Source: a beta proteobacterium L13
GTDB taxonomy: Bacteria > Pseudomonadota > Gammaproteobacteria > Burkholderiales > Chromobacteriaceae
Reading direction: 5' to 3'
DNA: 64,000 nt
Assembly: GCA_000335715.1 (NCBI GenBank)
Contig: AMYZ01000007.1
Coordinates: forward strand, 111,702-175,701
Shown: positions 7,754 through 17,043 of the stretch, in pieces
Layout of the letters: the number at the start of each line of letters is the position of its first letter
Numbering within the stretch: position 1 is the stretch's first letter
The notes under the pieces: generated by a model
What the model saw: only the letters and a program-made list of their open reading frames with translations
What the model was told of the DNA's origin: nothing
Databases searched by the model: none
Program-made: the position numbers and the translations under genes

Positions 7754-9190
7754 TTATTCCAGCCCGTAGCGCGTCAGTTTGCTGCGCAGGCCTACCCGCG
7801 ACAGGCCCAGCTCTTCTGCCGCGCGGGTCTTGTTCCAGCGCTGGCGGGTGAGGGTTTCTTTCAGGATGCGCTTTTCCAGCGCCTCCAGCCGCGTTTTGAG
7901 GTCGCCCTCGATGCCGGCCAGAAACGCCAGCTCGGCCACCTGTTCCTCGGCCGCGGCTTGCAGTACCTCGGGCGAGAGCAGCTCGGCGCCAAGCAGCTCG
8001 CCATCGGCCAGCACCAGCATGCGGTTCAGCTCGTTGCGCAGCTGGCGCACATTGCCCGGCCAGCGGTACAGCCGCAGCGCGTCCTGCGCTTCGGCCAGCA
8101 GCGTCAGGCCGGGGCGCTGGTAGTGCTGGCGGGCTTCGTCCAGCAGCTTTTCGGCAATCAGCGGAATATCGGCCGGCCGTTCGCGCAGCGGCGGCACGGT
8201 GACGGCAAACGCCGACAGCCGGTAGTACAGGTCTTCGCGGAAGCGCCCCTCGCGCACCAGCTCGGCCAGCTTGCGGTTGGTGGCCGACACCACGCGCACG
8301 TCTACTTTCAGCGGGCGCGGGCTGCCTACCGGGCGGATTTCGCCTTCCTGCAGCACACGTAGCAGCTTGGCCTGGAAGGCGGGCGAGGTTTCGCCGATTT
8401 CATCCAGAAAAATGGTGCCGCCGTCGGCTTGCTGGAACAGGCCGATGTGGTCTTGATAGGCACCGGTAAAGGCACCGCGCTTGTGGCCGAACAGCTCGCT
8501 TTCCAGCAGCTGCTCCGGCATGGCGGCGCAGTTTTCCACCACGAAGGGGCGGTCGCGGCGGTGGCTGGCGTAGTGCAGCGCGCGCGCCAGCAGCTCTTTG
8601 CCCACGCCGGATTCGCCCTCGATCAGCACCGCAATGTCGAAGCCGGCCACGCGCTCCAGCAGCTCGCACACTTTGTCCAGCGGGCTGCCGGCGGCGCGGG
8701 TGATGTTGGCCATCGCGTTACGGGCCTTCAGCTCGCGGCGCTTGCCGTCCACCCGGCCTTGCAGCCACGGCGCCGAGGTTTTCAGCTCCACGTTCAACAG
8801 TTCGTTGTCCTGCTGCAGGCGGAACAGCTCGGCCGCGCCCTGTACGGTCAGCAGCAGGCTTTCCGGGTGCCACGGTTTGAGCAGGTACTGGTAGATGCCG
8901 GCTTCGTTGACGGCGGCGATGATGTCGGCGTTGTCGGTGTAGCCGGACAGGATGATGCGCACCACCTGCGGGTGGCGTTCGCGCACGCGGCGCAGCAGCG
9001 CCACGCCGGTCATGTCCGGCATGCGCTGGTCGGTGACGATCACCTGGATGAATTCGCTTTCCAGGATGGCCAGCGCTTCGTCGGCGCTGCTGGCGGTAAA
9101 CAGCGTGAAGTCGTCTTCCAGCGTGCGTTGCAGCGCTTCCAGCGAGCGGATTTCGTCGTCCACCAGCAAAACGGTAGCTTGGGGGCTCAT
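7754..9190 (-). CDS. hupR: NtrC-family transcription activator HupR/HoxA
   Basis: 478 residues: receiver domain (1-120, phospho-acceptor Asp54 in VTDQRMPD), linker, sigma-54 AAA+ domain with Walker A GESGVGKE and the intact sigma-54 contact loop GAFTGA, and a Fis-type helix-turn-helix at the C-terminus (TRAAEELGLSRVGLRSKL). It is the expected activator of hydrogenase genes. In Rhodobacter capsulatus the non-phosphorylated form is active and HupT inactivates it without H2. The intact GAFTGA agrees with the three sigma-54 promoters found here. It lies 39 bases after hypE and is co-transcribed with it. Confidence 0.93.
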   Translation of the reverse strand: MSPQATVLLVDDEIRSLEALQRTLEDDFTLFTASSADEALAILESEFIQVIVTDQRMPDMTGVALLRRVRERHPQVVRIILSGYTDNADIIAAVNEAGIYQYLLKPWHPESLLLTVQGAAELFRLQQDNELLNVELKTSAPWLQGRVDGKRRELKARNAMANITRAAGSPLDKVCELLERVAGFDIAVLIEGESGVGKELLARALHYASHRRDRPFVVENCAAMPEQLLESELFGHKRGAFTGAYQDHIGLFQQADGGTIFLDEIGETSPAFQAKLLRVLQEGEIRPVGSPRPLKVDVRVVSATNRKLAELVREGRFREDLYYRLSAFAVTVPPLRERPADIPLIAEKLLDEARQHYQRPGLTLLAEAQDALRLYRWPGNVRQLRNELNRMLVLADGELLGAELLSPEVLQAAAEEQVAELAFLAGIEGDLKTRLEALEKRILKETLTRQRWNKTRAAEELGLSRVGLRSKLTRYGLE

Positions 9191-9229
9191 GGCGTGTCTT
9201 TCTGTAGCATGGGCGTATTGTAGCGGGGC

Positions 9230-10267
9230 CTAGCAGATGCGCGGCAGCATCTCGCCGGCCAGCCAGTCCAGCAGGCGCTCGCCGCCAAACGGCGTGCGTA
9301 CGCGCACGAAATGGTGCGGGTCGGCCACCACCTGGCCGATGTTGGCCGCGTGGCGGCCCAGCGGGTGGGCGCGCAGCGCGGCCAGCGCGGCGTCGGCCTC
9401 GGCGGCGGGGCAGACGGCAATCAGCTTGCCCTCGTTGGCCACGTACAGCGGGTCCAGGCCCAGGAACTCGCAGGCGGCGCGCACGGCCGGCTGCAGCGGA
9501 ATGGCGTCTTCCTGCAGCTGCATGCCCACGCCGGATTGGCGGGCGATCTCGTTCAGCGTGGTGGCCAGGCCGCCACGGGTGGGGTCGCGCATCAGGCGCA
9601 GGCCGGGGCTGGCTGCCATCAGCGCCGCCGCCAGCGTGTGCAGCGCGGCGCTGTCGGACACGATGGGGCTGGCAAAGCCCAGGTTTTCGCGCTGGCTCAT
9701 CACCGCCATGCCGTGCTCGCCCAGCGTGCCGGATACCAGAATCGCATCACCCGGCCGCGCCTGGCTACCGCACAGCTGCACGCCGTCGGCCACCACGCCA
9801 ATGCCGGTGGTGCTGATGTACACGCCGTCGCCGTGGCCGCGTTCCACCACCTTGGTGTCGCCGGTCACGATGCGCACGCCGGCGTCGCGGGCGGCGGCGG
9901 CCATGCTGTCCACGATACGCTTCAGGTCGGCCAGCGGCAGGCCTTCTTCCAGAATAAAGCCGGCGCTCAGGTACAGCGGCGTGGCGCCGCCCATGGCCAG
10001 ATCGTTCACCGTGCCGTGCACCGCCAGGCTGCCGATGTCGCCGCCGGGGAAGAACAGCGGCGAGATCACGTGGCTGTCGGTGGCGATGGCCAGGCGGCCG
10101 CCGGGCGGCGGCAGGATGGCCTGGTCGTTACCCTGCGCCAGGTAGTCGTTGCGAAAGGCCGGGGCGAACAGCTCGTCTACCAGCTGCGCCATGGCGCGGC
10201 CGCCGCTGCCGTGGGTCATGTCGATGCGGCCGTGGGCCAGGTCCAGCTTGCGGGGGTAGTGGCTCAT
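9230..10267 (-). CDS. hypE: Hydrogenase maturation protein HypE (carbamoyl dehydratase)
   Basis: 345 residues of the AIRS/PurM-like ATPase family. It dehydrates the carbamoyl group that HypF places on its C-terminal cysteine, making the cyanide ligands of the active-site iron. The protein ends MLPRIC, so the essential terminal cysteine is present. The glycine-rich N-terminal stretch MTHGSGGRAM is typical. An open frame extends to 10555, but the ATG at 10267 overlaps the hypD stop by 4 bases and gives the family length. Confidence 0.95.
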   Translation of the reverse strand: MSHYPRKLDLAHGRIDMTHGSGGRAMAQLVDELFAPAFRNDYLAQGNDQAILPPPGGRLAIATDSHVISPLFFPGGDIGSLAVHGTVNDLAMGGATPLYLSAGFILEEGLPLADLKRIVDSMAAAARDAGVRIVTGDTKVVERGHGDGVYISTTGIGVVADGVQLCGSQARPGDAILVSGTLGEHGMAVMSQRENLGFASPIVSDSAALHTLAAALMAASPGLRLMRDPTRGGLATTLNEIARQSGVGMQLQEDAIPLQPAVRAACEFLGLDPLYVANEGKLIAVCPAAEADAALAALRAHPLGRHAANIGQVVADPHHFVRVRTPFGGERLLDWLAGEMLPRIC

Positions 10268-11388
10268 GCCGGTTGCTCCTGCGGCGCGGTAAAGCGGCCG
10301 TAGTGGTAGTGGGCGGCGCAGGCGCCTTCGCTGGACACCATGCAGGAGCCCAGCGGGTTGTCGGGGGTGCAGACAATGCCGAACACCTTGCAGTCCTGCG
10401 GCTGCTTTTGCCCGCGCAGGATGGCGGCGCACTCGCAGGCGCGGTGGTCCGGTACGTGGCGGTAGGGCAAGCCAAAGCGCAGCTCGGCGTCGAAGTCGGC
10501 GTAGTCGGGGTGGATGGCCAGCGCCGACTGCGGCACCTGGCCCAGACCGCGCCATTCGAAGGTTGGCCGCAGCACCAGCGTTTCGGCCACCACGGCGCGG
10601 GCGGTGGCGTTACCGTCGGTGGTGACGGCGCGGGTGAACTGCGTGGCCACGCCGGCCTCGCCACGGTTGATACGCTCCACCAGCATCAGCACCGATTGCA
10701 GCACGTCCAGCGGCTCGAAACCGGCAATCACCACCGGCTTGGCGTAGGCGTCGGCCACCGCCTGGTACGGCGCGCTGCCGATCACGGTGCTGACGTGCGA
10801 GGGGCCGATGAAGCCGTCCAGCTGCACCGCATCGCCGGCGGCCAGCAGGTGCTGCATGGCAGGCGGGGTCAGCACGTGGTTGCAGAACACGCTGAAGTTG
10901 CGCAGCCCTTCGGCGCGGGCGGTTTTCAGCGCCAGCGCGGTGGGCGGGGTGGTGGTTTCAAAGCCGATGGCAAAGAACACCACCTGCCGCGTCGGGTTGT
11001 CGCGGGCGATCTGCAGCGCGTCGGCGGTGGAGTACACCATGCGCACGTCGCCGCCCAGCGCCCGCGCCTTGTACAGGCTCAGCTTGTTGCTGGCCGGTAC
11101 CCGCAGGCAGTCGCCGTAGCTACAGACGATGGCGCCGTGCTGCAGTGCCAGCTCGATGGCGGAATCGATACGGCCAATCGGCAGCACGCACACCGGGCAG
11201 CCGGGGCCGTGTATCAGCTGCACCGCCGCCGGCAGCAGGCCAGTCAGCCCGTAGCGGGCAATGGCGTGGGTGTGGCCGCCGCAAAACTCCATCAGCCGGT
11301 AGCTACGGCCGGGCTGTACCGCTTCGGCAATACGCGCAGCCAGGCCGCGGGCCACGTCGCCACGGCGGAATTCGTCTACGTATTTCAT
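10264..11388 (-). CDS. hypD: Hydrogenase maturation protein HypD
   Basis: 374 residues; the scaffold with HypC on which the Fe(CN)2CO unit is built. Visible are CGGHTHAI near residue 39, HGPGCPVCVLP near residue 70 and the C-terminal Fe-S cluster cysteines (CECAAILRG, DCKVFGIVC, GSCMVSSEGAC). Both ends overlap neighbours by 4 bases (hypC before, hypE after), so translation is coupled. Length and motifs are complete. Confidence 0.96.
   Translation of the reverse strand: MKYVDEFRRGDVARGLAARIAEAVQPGRSYRLMEFCGGHTHAIARYGLTGLLPAAVQLIHGPGCPVCVLPIGRIDSAIELALQHGAIVCSYGDCLRVPASNKLSLYKARALGGDVRMVYSTADALQIARDNPTRQVVFFAIGFETTTPPTALALKTARAEGLRNFSVFCNHVLTPPAMQHLLAAGDAVQLDGFIGPSHVSTVIGSAPYQAVADAYAKPVVIAGFEPLDVLQSVLMLVERINRGEAGVATQFTRAVTTDGNATARAVVAETLVLRPTFEWRGLGQVPQSALAIHPDYADFDAELRFGLPYRHVPDHRACECAAILRGQKQPQDCKVFGIVCTPDNPLGSCMVSSEGACAAHYHYGRFTAPQEQPA
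10560..10571 (+). repeat. Exact copy of AGGTTGGCCGCA (in hypD)
   Basis: On the coding strand it is read out of the usual frame, as Arg-Pro-Thr, which speaks for conservation of the DNA word. Confidence 0.85.
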
Positions 11389-11621
11389 GGCTGGCCCTCC
11401 TGCGGCAGCGCGGCCAGCTCGTGCATCAGCGCCAGGGTTTTTTCGGCTTCGGCGGCGTCCAGCCGGCCGATGGCGTAACCCACGTGCAGGATCACGTAAT
11501 CGCCGGGCTGCACGCCCGGCACCAGGGCGATGGATACGTCGCGCATGACGCCGTCCACCTCGACACGGGCGTTATCGCCCGCCAGTAGCTCTGTCACTTT
11601 CACCGGCATGGCCAGGCACAT
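11385..11621 (-). CDS. hypC: Hydrogenase maturation chaperone HypC
   Basis: 78 residues beginning MCLAMPVKV. The essential Cys2 that binds the iron precursor and the large subunit is present. It overlaps hypF by 22 bases and hypD by 4 bases. The paralogue HupF, which also starts with Met-Cys, lies at 18393-18719 in the same operon. Confidence 0.95.
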   Translation of the reverse strand: MCLAMPVKVTELLAGDNARVEVDGVMRDVSIALVPGVQPGDYVILHVGYAIGRLDAAEAEKTLALMHELAALPQEGQP

Positions 11622-13912
11622 GGGTCAGTCTCCTTGTTGGCCAGTATCTGCCGTGCTACCCAGGCCTGGCCCACGGCCAGACCGTCGTCGCCGGCCGGCA
11701 AGGCCTGCGGGTGGTAGACGGCCAGTCCGGCCTGTTGTAATGGCGGTAGCAGCGCGGCCAGCAAGGTGCGGTTGGCAAAACAGCCGCCGCCCAGTGCCAC
11801 CGTGCTGAGGTGGTGGTGTTGCGCGGCAGCCAGCACCCAACTGGCCAGCGCCGCCGCCAGCGTGGCGTGCCACAGGCTGGCGATGGCGGCGGCGTCGAGC
11901 CGGGCCAGCAGCTGCCGTAGCAGCGGCGCCAGGTGCAACACGTTGGCCGCATCGATATGCCAGCCGCCCGGCAGCGGCGCGCAGCGCTGCGCCAGCGCTT
12001 GCAGCCGTTGCGGCGCTTCGCCTTCGTAGCCTTGCTGCAGGCACACGCCGGCCAGCGCGGCCACCAGGTCGAAATAGCGGCCCATGCTGCTGCTGTACGG
12101 CGTGTTGATGCCGCGTGCCAGCTGTTGCTGTAGCAGCGGCCACGCCGGCTGGTGGCCAAAGCGGCGTTCGGCTTCGTCGGCATGGCCGTGTTGTAGTAGC
12201 CAGGCGGCGGCTACGCGCCACGGTTCGCGCGCGGCGGTGTCGCCACCGGGCAGCGCCAGCGGCGCCAGGTGGCCGATGCGCTGGCTGTGCGCGCCGTCTA
12301 CCCGCAGCAGCTCGCCGCCCCAGGCGCCGCCGTCATCGCCGACGCCGTGGCCGTCCAGCGCCAGGCCCAGCACCGGGCCGTGCAGCTGGTGTTCGGCGCA
12401 CACGGCGCCGATGTGGGCGTGGTGGTGGCTAATACGCAGCAGCGGGATGTTGGCCGCGGCGGCCAACTGTGCCGCCAGCTGGCTGGCAAAGTGCTCGCCG
12501 TTGTCGCAGGCGATGGCCTGCGGCGCGTGGCCGGCGTGTAGTTGCAGCGCGGCGATGGCGTGCTCCAGCGCCACGCAGGCAGCCGGGTGCGCCAGGTCGC
12601 CTACGTGGGCGCCGGGCAGCGCCGCGTTGCCGTACAGCAGCGCCGGGGCGTTTTTGAGATAGCTGCCGGTGGCCAGCACGGTAGCGCCGTCGGCGGCCAG
12701 CGGCAGCACGTCCGGCACGTAGCCACGGCTGCGGCGCAGCGTGGCGCGGCCCAGCGCATCGACGCGCAGCACGCTGTCGTCGCTGCGGGCGTGGATGGCG
12801 CGGTCGTGCTGCAGAAAGCCGTCGGCGATACCGGCCAGCGCGGCGAGCGCTTCGGTGTTACTAATGGCTACCGGCGCGCCGCTGGCGTTGCCGCTGGTCA
12901 TCACCAGCAGCATGGGCTGGGCGTCATCCAGCCAGCCGGTGCCGGCCGGGCGGCCGGCGGCCTCGTGCCACAGCAGCAGGTGCAGCGGCGTGGGCGGCAG
13001 CAGTACGCCCAGCTCGGCCAGGCCCGGCGCCAGCGCGTCCGGCAGGGGCACGTCGCCGCGTGGCAGCAGCACGATGGGGCGCGCCGGGCTGGCCAGCAGC
13101 GTGGCAGCGGCGGCATCCAGCTGCACCACGCCGTGCAGGCTGGCCAGGTTGGCCGCCATCAGCGCCAAGGGCTTGGCCGGGCGGTGCTTGCGCTGGCGCA
13201 GGCGGGCAATGGCACCAGCGTTGCGCGCGTCGCACGCCAGATGAAAGCCGCCGCTGCTTTTTATCGCGACGATGCCGCCGCCTTGCAGCGTGGCCAGCGC
13301 CAGTGCCAGCGGGTCGCCGGCTTGCGGCGTGCCCTCCGCGCCCAGGTAGTGCAGCTGCGGGCCGCAGGCCGGGCAGCAGGTGGGTTCGGCGTGAAAGCGG
13401 CGGCTGGCCGGCTGCTGGTAGTCGGCGGCGCAGGCCGCGCACAGCGCAAAGCCGGCCAGCGTGGTGGCGCTGCGGTCATAGGGCAGGGCGCGGGTGACGC
13501 TGTAGCGCGGGCCGCACTGCGTGCAGTTGATGAAGGCGTGGCGCCAGTGGCGGCCAGCCGGCTGGCACAGCTCGGCCAGGCAAGCGTCGCACGGCGCGCT
13601 GTCGGGCGGTAGCCGTACCTGCGCCGTGTTGCCTTCGCTGGCGGTGATGCTGAAGTCGCGCCCGCCCTGCGGCGGCAGCGCGTGGCTGGTGAGGCTATCC
13701 ACCTGCGCCTGTGGCGGCAGGCCGGCCAGCAGCTGTACGGCAAAGGCGTCCAGCTGCGCCGTGGGGCCTTCCACCTCGATCACCACCCCGCTGGCGTGGT
13801 TGGCCACGTGGCCGGCCAGCCCCAGCGCGCTGGCCACGCGCCACACGTGCGGGCGAAAGCCCACGCCTTGTACGCGGCCACGGGCGGTGAGGCAACGGCG
13901 TTGCAGCGTCAT
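11600..13912 (-). CDS. hypF: Carbamoyltransferase HypF
   Basis: 770 residues, full length. In order: acylphosphatase-like domain (about 1-90, GRVQGVGFRPHV), two zinc-finger pairs (CDAC, NCTQCGPRY, CAAC, CCPACGPQL, about 105-185), YrdC-like domain (about 200-375) and Kae1-like carbamoyltransferase domain with HHAHIGAV and GLALDGHGVGDDG. It uses carbamoyl phosphate and ATP to load the HypE cysteine. Start at 13912 lies 3 bases after the hypB stop. Placed between hypB and hypC, as in related betaproteobacteria. Confidence 0.96.
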   Translation of the reverse strand: MTLQRRCLTARGRVQGVGFRPHVWRVASALGLAGHVANHASGVVIEVEGPTAQLDAFAVQLLAGLPPQAQVDSLTSHALPPQGGRDFSITASEGNTAQVRLPPDSAPCDACLAELCQPAGRHWRHAFINCTQCGPRYSVTRALPYDRSATTLAGFALCAACAADYQQPASRRFHAEPTCCPACGPQLHYLGAEGTPQAGDPLALALATLQGGGIVAIKSSGGFHLACDARNAGAIARLRQRKHRPAKPLALMAANLASLHGVVQLDAAAATLLASPARPIVLLPRGDVPLPDALAPGLAELGVLLPPTPLHLLLWHEAAGRPAGTGWLDDAQPMLLVMTSGNASGAPVAISNTEALAALAGIADGFLQHDRAIHARSDDSVLRVDALGRATLRRSRGYVPDVLPLAADGATVLATGSYLKNAPALLYGNAALPGAHVGDLAHPAACVALEHAIAALQLHAGHAPQAIACDNGEHFASQLAAQLAAAANIPLLRISHHHAHIGAVCAEHQLHGPVLGLALDGHGVGDDGGAWGGELLRVDGAHSQRIGHLAPLALPGGDTAAREPWRVAAAWLLQHGHADEAERRFGHQPAWPLLQQQLARGINTPYSSSMGRYFDLVAALAGVCLQQGYEGEAPQRLQALAQRCAPLPGGWHIDAANVLHLAPLLRQLLARLDAAAIASLWHATLAAALASWVLAAAQHHHLSTVALGGGCFANRTLLAALLPPLQQAGLAVYHPQALPAGDDGLAVGQAWVARQILANKETDPCAWPCR

Positions 13913-13915
13913 GCC

Positions 13916-14950
13916 TTAGCCCTGCGCCAGCTGCGTTTCGAGCGCGGCGACCTGGGCTTTGAGTGCGGCCAACTGCGCCAGCTGTGCTTCCCGTTCGGCA
14001 CGCTGGGCGCGCGCTTCGATCAGGCCGTAGGCCAGCCACTGCAGCCAGGCGTCCATGCCGTCGCCGTTGCGGGCGCTCAGTTGCAGCACCTCGATGGCGG
14101 GGTTGACGCGGCGGGCGTAGGCGATGCAGGCGTCCACATTGAAATCCAGGTGCGGCAGCAGGTCGGTCTTGGTCAGCACCATCAGGCTGGCGGCGGCAAA
14201 CATGTCCGGGTACTTCAGCGGTTTGTCCTCGCCCTCGGTGACCGACAGGATGGCCACCTTGTGCGCCTCGCCCAGGTCGAACGCCGCCGGGCACACCAGA
14301 TTGCCGACGTTTTCGATCAGCAGCAGGCTGTCGTCCTGCAGCGCCAGCGCGTCCAGCGCCTGGCCCACCATGTGCGCGTCCAGGTGGCAGCCCTTGCCGG
14401 TGTTGATCTGGATGGCCGGCGCGCCGGCGGCGCGGATGCGCTCGGCGTCGTGCGCGGTTTGCTGGTCGCCCTCGATCACCGCCAGCGGGGTGGAGGCGGC
14501 CAACCTTTGTACGGTTTCGGTCAGCAGCGTGGTCTTGCCGGAGCCGGGGCTGGATACCAGGTTCAGCGCAAAAATGCCGCGCTCGGCCAGGCGGCGGCGG
14601 TTCACCGCGGCGTACTGATTATTCTTGCCCAGGATGTCCTGCTCTATTTTCACCATGCGCGCCTGGCTCAGCCCCGGCGCGTGCGCGTGCGCCGGGCCGT
14701 GGCCGTAGTGGTGGCTGCCGTCGGCCAGCGTTACCGGCGTGCTGTCGGCGGCGTCGGCTGCCTCCGCGGCCGGCTGGGCGTGCGCGTGGCTGTGGTCATG
14801 ATGCGGGTGATCATGCGGGTGATCGTGGTCATGATGGTGATGGCCATGCGCGTGGCCGCCTGCGCGGCGCGGGCGGTACGGGTATTTCACGGCCGGTTTC
14901 TGGCCCTCGATGCTGACATTGCCTTCGGCGCAGCCACAGACGGTACACAT
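13916..14950 (-). CDS. hypB: Nickel-inserting GTPase HypB with His-rich metal-storage region
   Basis: 344 residues. The N-terminal high-affinity nickel site is seen in [11 protein letters not shown] long histidine/aspartate-rich stretch (about residues 32-95) would store nickel. The GTPase domain has the P-loop [11 protein letters not shown] near residue 138 and later NVGNLVCPA and TKTDLLP. The last 35 residues form a heptad-like Ala/Leu/Gln coiled coil that many HypB proteins lack. It works with HypA to insert Ni into HupL. It is 72 bases downstream of hypA. Confidence 0.95.
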   Translation of the reverse strand: MCTVCGCAEGNVSIEGQKPAVKYPYRPRRAGGHAHGHHHHDHDHPHDHPHHDHSHAHAQPAAEAADAADSTPVTLADGSHHYGHGPAHAHAPGLSQARMVKIEQDILGKNNQYAAVNRRRLAERGIFALNLVSSPGSGKTTLLTETVQRLAASTPLAVIEGDQQTAHDAERIRAAGAPAIQINTGKGCHLDAHMVGQALDALALQDDSLLLIENVGNLVCPAAFDLGEAHKVAILSVTEGEDKPLKYPDMFAAASLMVLTKTDLLPHLDFNVDACIAYARRVNPAIEVLQLSARNGDGMDAWLQWLAYGLIEARAQRAEREAQLAQLAALKAQVAALETQLAQG

Positions 14951-15022
14951 GGGTGGGGTCCTTTCTTGTTCTGTTCGGTGTTGTGTTTTTCTTGGTGCGG
15001 GTGGTAACGGTGCTGGCAGGGC

Positions 15023-15364
15023 TTATTCCACCTCCAGCTCCGCCACGCGCAGTTCCTCGCCGCCGGTAACCTGTACCTGGTGGCGGCCGCAGCTGGGGCA
15101 GGCGTCAAAGCGGGCGTGGATGGCTACCTCCTGGCTGCAGGCCAGGCACCAGCCACGGCCGGGTTCGCGCAGCAGGTGCACCTGCGCACCGTCGGCCAGG
15201 CTGCCGCGCAGTACTACATCCAGGCAGAAGGTGAGCGCTTCCGGCTCGACACCGGCCAGCTCGCCTACCTGTAGCCAGATTTGTTTGACGCGGCGGAATT
15301 GCTGCGTGTGTGCGTGCTCTTCCAGTAGCTGCACGATGCCTTCGGCCAGCGACATTTCATGCAT
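15023..15364 (-). CDS. hypA: Nickel chaperone HypA
   Basis: 113 residues. The start at 15364 is chosen because the protein must begin Met-His (His2 binds nickel) and GAGGACA precedes it; a longer frame to 15394 would hide this residue. The zinc-binding cysteines are seen as CLACSQE and CPSCGRHQ in the C-terminal half. The start lies inside the 3' end of hupK. Confidence 0.95.
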   Translation of the reverse strand: MHEMSLAEGIVQLLEEHAHTQQFRRVKQIWLQVGELAGVEPEALTFCLDVVLRGSLADGAQVHLLREPGRGWCLACSQEVAIHARFDACPSCGRHQVQVTGGEELRVAELEVE

Positions 15365-16349
15365 GGGGGGTGTCCTCGTTATCGATACCGGCAAGTGTAA
15401 AGCTTACGCAGGGGTCGATCAGCAATAGCCTGCGCTGCACTTGTGCGGCCGTACCGTTGGCCGCGGCCTGCGCCATGCAGCCTTGCGGGTGGCTGTGCCA
15501 TAGCGTGGGCGGCAGCACGCGGTAATGGCTGATACGGCCGTCGCCGCCCAGCGTGGCCAGGTGCAGCAGCGGGCCGCGTGCGGTGTCCACCAGCGCCAGG
15601 CCGCTGCCGGCCAGCGTGCAGCTGTCGCTGCCCGGTTCGGCCTCGCCCAGCCAGGCGGCCAGCGCCAGCCAGCGCGCCAGCAGGCGGGCGGCGCTGACGT
15701 GGCCGGCGTCCAGCCAGGGTTGTAGTAGCGGCTGGTAACGCGCCAGCGCGCCGGTTTCTACCGCCTGGCCGTGCCAGGCCGGGGCGGGGCCGGCCAGCCA
15801 GTGCGGGTCGGCGGCCAGCGCGGCGGTGCGGTCCAGCGTGTGTAGTGCCGGTACGGCTTCTGCCGGGTCATCCAGTAACAGCTGCAAGGCACGGGCGGCG
15901 GCACTGTCGCCACTGGCCACCCATTGCTGCCAGCCGTGCAGGCCGTACTGGCACCAGATGGCTGGCTCGGTACCGAAGATGCTGTACGCGGCCAGCTGGC
16001 GGTAGTCCTGTAGCGTGCTGGCGCGCGCCAGCACCGCGATGGCACTGGCGTCGCAGGGTTGGCCGCAGGCCGGCGCCCAGTCCAGCAGCCAGCGGCGCAG
16101 CGTTTCGCGGATGGCTTCCAGCCGCACGGCGGCCAGTGCCTGCGCGTCGGCTACCGCAGGCTGGCCGCTGGCGGCGGCCAGCGCCAGCGTGGCGGCCAGC
16201 TGCTGGGCGTGGCCGCACAGCGAAAACAATTGCGGCGCCAGCGCGATGGCCTCGGCAGGCGCGCGGCCAATAAACAGCTGCTCTGCGGCCAACCTGGGCC
16301 AGTGCACGCTCACCTGGCTGTGCCGGCGCTGTAGTGTGATGCCGTTCAT
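15357..16349 (-). CDS. hupK: Hydrogenase assembly protein HupK
   Basis: 330 residues; a degenerate relative of the hydrogenase large subunit thought to act as a scaffold during cofactor transfer in oxygen-tolerant systems. Only one motif recalls the nickel ligands (FSLCGHAQQ near residue 45). The C-terminal part ends with LIDPCVSF, a worn version of the DPCxxC motif. The ATG at 16349 overlaps the hupJ stop by 4 bases. The family is poorly conserved, so the call leans on position between hupJ and hypA. Confidence 0.85.
   Translation of the reverse strand: MNGITLQRRHSQVSVHWPRLAAEQLFIGRAPAEAIALAPQLFSLCGHAQQLAATLALAAASGQPAVADAQALAAVRLEAIRETLRRWLLDWAPACGQPCDASAIAVLARASTLQDYRQLAAYSIFGTEPAIWCQYGLHGWQQWVASGDSAAARALQLLLDDPAEAVPALHTLDRTAALAADPHWLAGPAPAWHGQAVETGALARYQPLLQPWLDAGHVSAARLLARWLALAAWLGEAEPGSDSCTLAGSGLALVDTARGPLLHLATLGGDGRISHYRVLPPTLWHSHPQGCMAQAAANGTAAQVQRRLLLIDPCVSFTLAGIDNEDTPHA
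16284..16295 (-). repeat. Exact copy of AGGTTGGCCGCA (in hupK)
   Basis: Read in frame as AGG TTG GCC GCA (Arg-Leu-Ala-Ala), close to the start of hupK. Confidence 0.85.
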
Positions 16350-16834
16350 GCGCCGCCCAGCCCGAACAAGCGGCGGCGGCTCATGTCTGGCTCGGCCGCT
16401 GGCTGCGCTGGCGGCGGTGCTATGTCGAATAGCAGGCGCAGCACCTCGCTGGCGGTGTCGCGCGCTGATTGCTGGTCGGCAAACTGCGGCAGCGGCGAAA
16501 ACAGCGAGCACATCAGGTAGGGGCCGATGCTGTCCTCGCTGCCCGGCAAAAACGGCATGATGCCTTCCGGCAGCGCCACCAGCCGTTCTTCACCGGCCGG
16601 GCCATCCGGCAGCGGCGCGTCGGCCGGCAGCAGCATCAGGTTGATGAACCACGGCGTAATCAGCACGCCGGCCCACCAGCCCTGATAGCGGCGAAAGCCC
16701 ACGCTTTCCACGCTGATGGCCGGGTTCAAGATGGGGATGCCCTGCATGCGCGTGTGCTGGATGTGGCGGTAGGCCTGTTCCAGCGTGGTGCCGGGGTGCT
16801 GCAGCCAGCCGGTGCTGCCGTGGCGCGCGTTCAT
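16346..16834 (-). CDS. hupJ: Hydrogenase assembly chaperone HupJ (HybE family)
   Basis: 162 residues. Signature stretch NPAISVESVGFRRYQGWWAGVLITPWFINLMLLP is split around residues 33-65 and identifies the HybE/HupJ family. The protein ends in the basic MSRRRLFGL tail also common in this family. It is thought to hold the immature small subunit until cofactor loading is complete. ATGA overlaps at both ends couple it to hupI and hupK. Confidence 0.92.
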   Translation of the reverse strand: MNARHGSTGWLQHPGTTLEQAYRHIQHTRMQGIPILNPAISVESVGFRRYQGWWAGVLITPWFINLMLLPADAPLPDGPAGEERLVALPEGIMPFLPGSEDSIGPYLMCSLFSPLPQFADQQSARDTASEVLRLLFDIAPPPAQPAAEPDMSRRRLFGLGGA

Positions 16835-17043
16835 GGCAGCACCATGAACTGTTCGTGCGCGCCGTCGCATACCGGGCAGCGCCAGTGCGCGGGCAGCGCG
16901 GCAAACGGCGTGCCTGGCGGTATCTGCCAAACGCTGTCGCCTTGCGCCGGGTCGTACACCCACCAGCAGATTTTGCACTCCAGCCGCGCGTCGTCGGCCA
17001 GCTCGCCGGGTTTGCCCAGATAGCTGCCTTCAAAAGTGTTCAT
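16831..17043 (-). CDS. hupI: Rubredoxin HupI
   Basis: 70 residues with both iron-binding pairs CKICWWVYD and CPVCDGAH. The rubredoxin of hydrogenase operons supports assembly of the small-subunit clusters under oxygen (shown for HoxR of Ralstonia). Its presence agrees with the oxygen-tolerant HupS. ATGA overlaps with hupH and hupJ. Confidence 0.95.
   Translation of the reverse strand: MNTFEGSYLGKPGELADDARLECKICWWVYDPAQGDSVWQIPPGTPFAALPAHWRCPVCDGAHEQFMVLP

Noticed and set aside
14700..14860. Short tandem repeats of CATGATGCGGGTGAT type in hypB
   Set aside because: They encode the His-rich metal-binding stretch; repetition follows from His/Asp codons and is not a CRISPR or satellite.
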